A stretch of DNA of 9,983 nucleotides from Elusimicrobia bacterium UBA6262. Lineage in GTDB: Bacteria > CAYTYR01 > UBA6262. Shown one piece after another: positions 4,431-9,983 of the stretch (its first letter is position 1; each line of letters opens with the position of its first letter). Below the pieces are notes generated by a model. It was not told the DNA's origin. It worked only from the letters and a program-made list of their open reading frames with translations, and did no database searches. Both the position numbers and the translations under genes were made by a program. The stretch is from contig DJVG01000041.1 in assembly GCA_002441095.1 (NCBI GenBank), positions 4,715 through 14,697 of the forward strand, written 5' to 3'.

Positions 4431-7400
4431 CTAATAATCCACAGTCCAGAATAAATCAGCACCAGCGGAATTCATTTGCGATATTTCGCTTTCCACATTC
4501 CACTGCCGGCCCAATTTATATTCTAAACGTAATTTATCTTCAGCCTCAGCTGAAAAACCGAAGGTATAAGATACAAAAAGCCTGCGGCCGATATATTTTC
4601 CGACTGAAACCCGCCAATTCTGCTTGTCTTCATCCTTCTTAATATCCAGCGTATCGATCGTCAATTTATCTCCCAGAATATCCCGCACCTTAAGGACCGT
4701 GGATCTCCCGATGAAGCTTAAAACCTGGCTTTCCACAGAAGAAGCTTCCTGGTTAGAAAGATTTTGTGATGACTTGCCAAAAAGCAGGTATGACAATATT
4801 TCCACGTCTCTCTGCGGCGGATCGCTGCGCAGCTGGATCAGCGGATTATTCAAGTCCCCCCTGATCGTAGCCGTGATCATAATTTCGCTCAGCTCGTCAT
4901 ATTCCCCATTGATATTCAATAACGGATTAAATCCAGCAGTGCCGGGAAATTGCAATTCACCGTGAGTGATGATAAACCGATTGCGTAAGAAATCATAATA
5001 CCCCTGCTTGATCCTGACACTGCCCAAGTATGTGAGCTCTCCCCGGAGTTGCTTTTGGATGCGCAAATCTCCTACTAACTCAGCTTTGGAAGTATCCAGT
5101 TTGTACCAGAGATCACCTTCACTATGAATATTAAAATCCAGCGCTAAATGATCATAGAAAGATTCAGGTTCTTTTTCCGCCGGCTGCGGCTGGCCATCTG
5201 GCTGTTCAAGATCATCGACAAAAACCAGATCCTCCTGCTTGTCCCTTTCCGTAATCTTGATCTCAATAACTCCCTCCAAGGCTTTTATGTCAGCCTGCAA
5301 GGCATAATTCGGCCCCTGCTTCTTGAAACTGCCATCCGCATTAACCGTAGCCGTAAAGATACCAGGATAAAAAATAGGCCCGTTAGTAATTTTTAAAGCA
5401 AAATTAAAAGAGGCCAATTGCAGTTTTTCTACCTCACCGGTACCGGCCAAGTAAAACTGCCCAGCCGTAATATCCGCCAGGAAATAGGCCAATTCAAGTT
5501 TCTTATTATGGATCCTGGCTTTAGTCTTGAGCGCAGTAAAGGGCTCAGGCAAATCCCTTAATTTCAGGCTGCATTCAGTTGTATTCGCCAGAATACTAAT
5601 ATCCGGATCACGTAAAGACCCCTGGGCTTCAATAGTGCTGCTGAGAAAACCCTTGGCGCTCCTTACCGCAGGTACAATTGTCTGCACAAAATCAATCGGT
5701 AATTTATCCAGTTTTATTTTTAAGTCTATAGTACTATCCCAGACATCCGGCAGCGGGCGGTCCAGGTTAACCGGATAGTGCCAGGTACCTGCTAAATCAA
5801 GCGACGATTTGGACTGGCAGATACCTAAGCCGCGCATCTCCCACTGCCCGTTCTGGTAATTAAGGTCCATGGTATATTTTTCAAAGCAGACAGGTTTAAC
5901 TTCAAGCGCACCTATTTCAAACCTGGCTTTCATAACCGGCTGGGCAGCAGTGCCGGAAACAAAAATAAAACTATTGAGATTGCCGGTAATAATTTGTTCA
6001 GCACTAAAAGATTCATTGAAATATCCCAGTTGCAGGTTCTCTACACTAACTGAAAAATCAAAGGCTCCTTGCCAATCTAATAACCCCTGAGCCCTGATGA
6101 CCTGTCCCCGGCTGCCCATGACCAGGTCATCTACCGCTAAATAATGACGATCAGTCAGCAGGGTAAATATTTTCTCGTTCAGCCAGATCTGGTCCAGGTA
6201 ACGTATTCTTAACAGTTCGATATTTGTTTCTATTGGTGTTTTTTGAATATTGGTCAATCCTTTTAGGCTCAAAACCTGGTTAGGTCTCCCGGTGAGAGCC
6301 AGCTCATAATCAAATATTTTATCCTTGTAGTAACCCGCGCAGTCCAGGGTAGCAAGAAAATAATTCTGGAACCTTAATTTTTTAACGCCCAGGTGCCAGA
6401 CTGCTTCCGGATTTTCAGTACGGCCAGATACACTGCCATTTAAACTAACCTGCCCGGATACAGGATAAGACGGGATAATATTACCAACCAGGCTTAAATC
6501 TTTTGCCTCGACCCGGTAGTGAATATCAGTAGTCCCTTCTTTTTCATAAAAACCACTTATGTCAGCATCAGCCAGTTCGCTTGCCAGCTGGCCCTTTTTT
6601 ATATTTACTTTGCTGCTTGACCATTCTGCCTCTACATTCAGCCGGTCGATGTTGATCCTGGCCAGGTTGCTCCTGGCGATATCTATCGTTGCAGACCATT
6701 CAGCCCGGGCCTGGTCTTGCCACTCCAGATCCTGAACAGTCAGGTCTATTGCTCCGTTAAGATTAGTACCCAGGTAAATAGATGGCATAAAAGGCTTAAG
6801 ATTAAACTGGTCGAATTTGAGCGACAGACTGGCCGCGGCAATACCGGCAGACAGAGACGGCACGTCAAATTCCCCCTGAAAAACAAAATGGCCAAAATTA
6901 GTATTAAGCAAATTGGTGGCCGCAGTGAGCGTGGCTTTGCTGAGCGAAATCATTAATTCTGAAGGATAGACCTGGTATGGCCCAAAATATGAATCCTGGA
7001 TGGTTAAGGTCATCTCTATTTCAGGATTCCAAGGTTTATTTCCTCTTCCCGTCCCCTGAACGGCAATGTTAAAGTCAGTATTACCAAAATCAGCGATCTT
7101 GAATTCCGCCAGATTCAGATGGGACAATTCCCCGTTAAAGGTAAAACTATGCTTTTTTAAACCCAGCGCATCAACGATCCCCCTCCCGGAAAATGACGCT
7201 GTCCCGGATTTGGCCTGAATCACCCAGCGCAACATGGACAGGTCACCGCTGGCGATAATATCAAAAGAAAGTGGTTTATTAAACCTAGCCGCTGTTTTTC
7301 GTGAAACCGGCACATCGCTTATATTGAAACGGTCGGATTTACAATGCAAATATATCTTGGGGGACTGAAAATCCTTAACCGCGCCATCCAGGTACACTAT

Positions 7401-8057
7401 AGATCTAGGCAGTTTGACCTGCAATCCGGATACCCGCAAGTCATACTGGGTAGAAACAATTTCCCCTTTTGCTTTAACAATGGTTAAAGCTGGTGATTCA
7501 CCGGTACAGCTGAATCCGGCTAGATCTAATTTCAGGGCTTTATTAATGAAATCATACTGGATCGCGGCGTTAATATCGACCTTATTTAAAGATACAGGGG
7601 GCAGCTCTTGACGGCCATACTCTATGGCCGCTGAGTTCATAATGAGTTTCCTGATTTGCATGTCCTTTAACCACTGATCTTGTCGTACAACATCCGCCGG
7701 AATATTATTTTTTTTGCCGGCCGGCGCCGGATAGGTCCTTATTTTTGCGCCATCCATTTCCAGTTCTTCTATGACCAGATGCCCCCAAACCAACAGATTA
7801 GGATGGTATTTTATGCTGATTTTTCTGGCCGTCAGCATGAGGCGGTCCGTTTTTAATTCTATATTTTCCAAAAGGAGATGATTGGAAAAACCGCCTTTAA
7901 TTGAACCGATCTTGATAATGCTGGAGGTATCAGCATTAATTTTACGCAGCACATAGTCCTTTAACGCCCTCTGGGTTAGCGGCGTAATAAGCAGCAAGTA
8001 CCCTGCCACTATGACTAGTATGAGCCCTATAAATAATATCTTAAACAGTTTCCGCAT
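4431..8057 (-). CDS. tamB: TamB-like translocation and assembly protein (AsmA/DUF490 family)
   Basis: This 1208-residue protein is a member of the repeating beta-groove lipid/protein bridge family that includes TamB. It has an N-terminal membrane anchor (about residues 4-27, KILFIGLILVIVAGYLLLI) and then a very long beta-rich periplasmic body with repeated short strands. An acidic, proline-containing linker follows at about 936-966 (with DLVFVDDLEQPDGQPQ). The C-terminal TamB/DUF490 domain has the usual elements: VRIKQGYYDFLRNRFIITHG, LQFPGTAGFNPLLNI, RSDPPQRDVEILSYLLFGK and the closing segment GADLFWTVDY. Length is close to E. coli TamB (1259 residues). It lies 59 bases downstream of the tamA-like gene, so the two probably form an operon. 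The ATG has AAGGA (8066-8070) eight bases upstream. TamB is thought to span the periplasm from the inner membrane to TamA, helping outer-membrane protein assembly or phospholipid transport. No promoter of its own and no terminator right after it are evident. Confidence 0.93.
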   Translation of the reverse strand: MRKLFKILFIGLILVIVAGYLLLITPLTQRALKDYVLRKINADTSSIIKIGSIKGGFSNHLLLENIELKTDRLMLTARKISIKYHPNLLVWGHLVIEELEMDGAKIRTYPAPAGKKNNIPADVVRQDQWLKDMQIRKLIMNSAAIEYGRQELPPVSLNKVDINAAIQYDFINKALKLDLAGFSCTGESPALTIVKAKGEIVSTQYDLRVSGLQVKLPRSIVYLDGAVKDFQSPKIYLHCKSDRFNISDVPVSRKTAARFNKPLSFDIIASGDLSMLRWVIQAKSGTASFSGRGIVDALGLKKHSFTFNGELSHLNLAEFKIADFGNTDFNIAVQGTGRGNKPWNPEIEMTLTIQDSYFGPYQVYPSELMISLSKATLTAATNLLNTNFGHFVFQGEFDVPSLSAGIAAASLSLKFDQFNLKPFMPSIYLGTNLNGAIDLTVQDLEWQDQARAEWSATIDIARSNLARINIDRLNVEAEWSSSKVNIKKGQLASELADADISGFYEKEGTTDIHYRVEAKDLSLVGNIIPSYPVSGQVSLNGSVSGRTENPEAVWHLGVKKLRFQNYFLATLDCAGYYKDKIFDYELALTGRPNQVLSLKGLTNIQKTPIETNIELLRIRYLDQIWLNEKIFTLLTDRHYLAVDDLVMGSRGQVIRAQGLLDWQGAFDFSVSVENLQLGYFNESFSAEQIITGNLNSFIFVSGTAAQPVMKARFEIGALEVKPVCFEKYTMDLNYQNGQWEMRGLGICQSKSSLDLAGTWHYPVNLDRPLPDVWDSTIDLKIKLDKLPIDFVQTIVPAVRSAKGFLSSTIEAQGSLRDPDISILANTTECSLKLRDLPEPFTALKTKARIHNKKLELAYFLADITAGQFYLAGTGEVEKLQLASFNFALKITNGPIFYPGIFTATVNADGSFKKQGPNYALQADIKALEGVIEIKITERDKQEDLVFVDDLEQPDGQPQPAEKEPESFYDHLALDFNIHSEGDLWYKLDTSKAELVGDLRIQKQLRGELTYLGSVRIKQGYYDFLRNRFIITHGELQFPGTAGFNPLLNINGEYDELSEIMITATIRGDLNNPLIQLRSDPPQRDVEILSYLLFGKSSQNLSNQEASSVESQVLSFIGRSTVLKVRDILGDKLTIDTLDIKKDEDKQNWRVSVGKYIGRRLFVSYTFGFSAEAEDKLRLEYKLGRQWNVESEISQMNSAGADLFWTVDY

Positions 8058-8084
8058 CTCCAGTATCCTTGTCTTCTATTCTCT

Positions 8085-8112
8085 CTACGCTACCCGCTAT
8101 ACGCTATACGCC
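8085..8112 (-). repeat. Heptamer repeat cluster between tamA-like and tamB-like
   Basis: On the minus strand the units GCGTATA, GCGTATA, GCGGGTA, GCGTA begin four bases after the TGA of the tamA-like gene and are in its sense direction. TAG occurs in all three reading frames downstream of the stop. The copy is almost the same as the one at 4005-4029 (23 of 25 positions). It fills about half of the 59-base gap and would be part of the tamA-tamB transcript. Confidence 0.85.
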
Positions 8113-8116
8113 GTTT

Positions 8117-9934
8117 TCAAAACGCTTGCCCTATACTGATATAAATCTTATATCGCTCTGTGCCCTGAAAAGGCTTCAGTTTATAGCCATAATCCAGCCG
8201 GATCGGGCCAATAACTGTATTATACCGTAATCCTATGCCAGCGGCAGTTGATAGTCCTGGCAGGCTGTAGTAACGGGTTTGCGAATATACTTCTCCATAA
8301 TCATAAAACAGCACCACCCCAAGATCCCGATAGAAAGGCAAACGTAATTCAATATTACCTTCCCACAGTGAATTACCGCCGACAGGGTTATCCTGCTCAT
8401 CCCGGGGACCGAGAGACCGATAACTATAGCCGCGAACACTATAACTGCCTCCGGAAAAAAACCGCTTAAAGACCGGTAGACTGTTAGTAGCCAGTATCGG
8501 CCGGGCATAACCGAATTGGTTGCGCCAGGCCAAAACAACATGACTGCCCAAAGGCTGAAAATATTTATACTCCCACGAACCGAGTAAATAACTGACGCTT
8601 GAACCGATATACTTAGGAGTAAATTCCCAGGTAAAATAACTGATCTGGCCGGCTTTTGGATTGAACAGGTCAGTAGTGGTTTTGTACTGGAAGCCGACTT
8701 CCAGGAAGCTTAAGATGTATTTCCTGGCAAATCCGGTATCTTCATCAAAAACCAGGGCTGGATCCAGCAAAAACAACCGGTCCCGTTCTACCTGGTAGCC
8801 AAAAAAAGTATTCAAGGTGGGCGTCAGGCTCCTGGTGATGCGGGCGCGGGCATTCAACTTTTCCCGGCGGTAAAAATCATAAAAATCCTTTTGATAGCCA
8901 ATACCGGTGATCAAGTTGGTATTACGGTCACTGAAATAGGGTTGGGTTAAATTAGTATCAAGGATGTGTTGCCGCTGGGCCAGTTTCCCATTAACTACCA
9001 GATTGCCGCCCAACCTGCCGAAATTATACAATTTCCAGAATGCTTGTATCCGGGCTCTGTCTTCCGGCCCGTAACCAGGGCCGATCTTGAGGTTATAAAA
9101 AGGTCTTTCCTCAACCTGCACATTGATATCCAGGATGGCCGGGTCCTGGGGATTGACTGCCGGCTCTAATACTACAGACTTAAAAAATCCCAGGTCAAAT
9201 ATCCGTTGCTGGCTGAGATATAGTTTATTGGAACTAAAGATATCATCCCCTTTAAACAACAGCTCCCGGGTGATGATTCCTTCCCTGACCCCTTTTGTCC
9301 CGGAAACTTTGATCCGGCCAAATTTTTGCAGCGGTCCGGTTTCCAGGGTATATACAACCTTGGCCTGGACTTTTTTCCGGTCCATGATGACCTGACCGCT
9401 GATCTGGGCCTCATAGTAACCATGGTCAGCCAAAACAGTGAGGATCTTCTTTTTCGAAGTTTTATAGCTCTGGTAAGTAAAAATCCCATTCTCATGCAAT
9501 TCAAGACTGCTGTAGAGCATTTTTTTTACAGCCTCATTAAGATGAGTGTCATTCAAAATATCGATCTTGCTGATCCGGTAATAATAACCTTCCTGGATCT
9601 GAATGACCAGGTCCAGTTTCTTTTTAGGGCGGAGAATAAACTCAGCCGCGACCTGGGTATCATACAAACCATTATCCTGATATAAGTTGACAATATTATT
9701 GAGATCCTGCGTCAGGACATCAGCATCAAAATAAGCCGGCTTGGACCAGGGCCACCAGGAAGTCTCTTTGGTTTCCATTTTAGCTGCTATTTCATAAGGC
9801 AACAACTTAGTCAGCCCCTTGATCTCGATACTTTGGATAACAAGATTTTTTTCCAGGGGAGCTTCGGTCAGTATTTCCGCTGTAACCCGGCCGGCGCTTA
9901 AACATATAATTAGCAGCACTAATAATTTCTTCAT
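8117..9934 (-). CDS. tamA: TamA-like Omp85 outer-membrane protein (BamA/TamA family)
   Basis: This 605-residue protein has a signal peptide (1-19, likely cleavage after VTA) and three POTRA domains, at about 32-116, 117-199 and 203-277. A 16-strand Omp85 barrel follows from about 280 to 605. The barrel carries the family motif RFFSGGSYSVRGY (491-503), whose VRGY tip sits inside the barrel in Omp85 proteins. The end (GPIRLDYGYKL, then a C-terminal Phe) is typical. Three POTRAs and the size (E. coli TamA is 577 residues) favour TamA over BamA, which has five POTRAs and about 800 residues, and the tamB-like gene next door agrees. TamA works in the outer membrane with TamB in protein or lipid insertion. 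The ATG at 9932-9934 has AAAGGA (9939-9944) four bases upstream. The promoter is probably beyond the window, as the remaining 49 bases show no convincing boxes. A heptamer repeat follows the stop. Confidence 0.92.
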   Translation of the reverse strand: MKKLLVLLIICLSAGRVTAEILTEAPLEKNLVIQSIEIKGLTKLLPYEIAAKMETKETSWWPWSKPAYFDADVLTQDLNNIVNLYQDNGLYDTQVAAEFILRPKKKLDLVIQIQEGYYYRISKIDILNDTHLNEAVKKMLYSSLELHENGIFTYQSYKTSKKKILTVLADHGYYEAQISGQVIMDRKKVQAKVVYTLETGPLQKFGRIKVSGTKGVREGIITRELLFKGDDIFSSNKLYLSQQRIFDLGFFKSVVLEPAVNPQDPAILDINVQVEERPFYNLKIGPGYGPEDRARIQAFWKLYNFGRLGGNLVVNGKLAQRQHILDTNLTQPYFSDRNTNLITGIGYQKDFYDFYRREKLNARARITRSLTPTLNTFFGYQVERDRLFLLDPALVFDEDTGFARKYILSFLEVGFQYKTTTDLFNPKAGQISYFTWEFTPKYIGSSVSYLLGSWEYKYFQPLGSHVVLAWRNQFGYARPILATNSLPVFKRFFSGGSYSVRGYSYRSLGPRDEQDNPVGGNSLWEGNIELRLPFYRDLGVVLFYDYGEVYSQTRYYSLPGLSTAAGIGLRYNTVIGPIRLDYGYKLKPFQGTERYKIYISIGQAF

Positions 9935-9983
9935 TGTTTCCTTTGACAGGCTCTAATGATAAGGGGTGGTTGTAAATTAACAA

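Noticed and set aside
4624..4965. 113-codon plus-strand frame inside the tamB-like gene, and similar frames across 4400-7611
   Set aside because: They are antisense shadows within a continuous 1208-codon gene whose C-terminal domain is clearly recognisable.
9172..9504. 110-codon out-of-frame minus-strand frame inside the tamA-like POTRA region, and 8233-8541 in the barrel
   Set aside because: Both overlap an intact, motif-bearing reading frame and encode Arg/Ser-rich or patternless peptides.

Overview
The window looks like chromosomal DNA from a diderm (outer-membrane-bearing) bacterium of moderate GC content. Three genes point to an outer membrane: a PorV/PorQ-type beta-barrel protein, and a TamA-like Omp85 protein next to a TamB-like AsmA/DUF490 protein. 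The lineage cannot be fixed from sequence alone. Short heptamer and octamer repeats between genes, plus this protein set, remind me of uncultured groups such as Omnitrophota, but that is an impression and not a result. I see no rRNA, tRNA, CRISPR array, transposase, integrase or phage gene.

Layout. At the left edge is the C-terminal end of a plus-strand gene (to 172). It is followed by a perfect 22-bp palindrome (181-202) and a strong hairpin terminator (258-291) that separates it from the convergent porV-like gene (325-1251, minus). Upstream of that on the minus strand lies a two-gene unit: a radical SAM protein with a Cys-rich, SPASM-like C-terminus (1850-2803) and, overlapping its end, a YacP/Rae1-type NYN ribonuclease (1354-1863, TTG start). 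The radical SAM gene has a consensus -35/-10 promoter placed so that the predicted transcript starts on or next to the A of its ATG, which implies a leaderless mRNA. The divergent spacer (2804-3048) carries 13-14-bp repeats over that promoter and a CCTGATNN octamer repeat. It leads into a plus-strand gene for a secreted protein of unknown function (3049-3924).

From 3925 to the right edge all genes are on the minus strand: tamA-like (8117-9934), tamB-like (4431-8057) and a small cytosolic protein of unknown function (4029-4358) with its own promoter and terminator. TamA in the outer membrane and TamB spanning the envelope probably work together in moving outer-membrane proteins or lipids.

The most unusual pattern is a degenerate heptamer repeat (TAGCGTA-like) that starts at or within a few bases of the stop codon of three different genes, always in the sense direction of the gene it follows. 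Because the unit is 7 bp, successive TAGs fall in different reading frames. No complete new biological system is evident. The best leads are this gene-end repeat, the leaderless radical SAM/NYN unit and the uncharacterised secreted protein.
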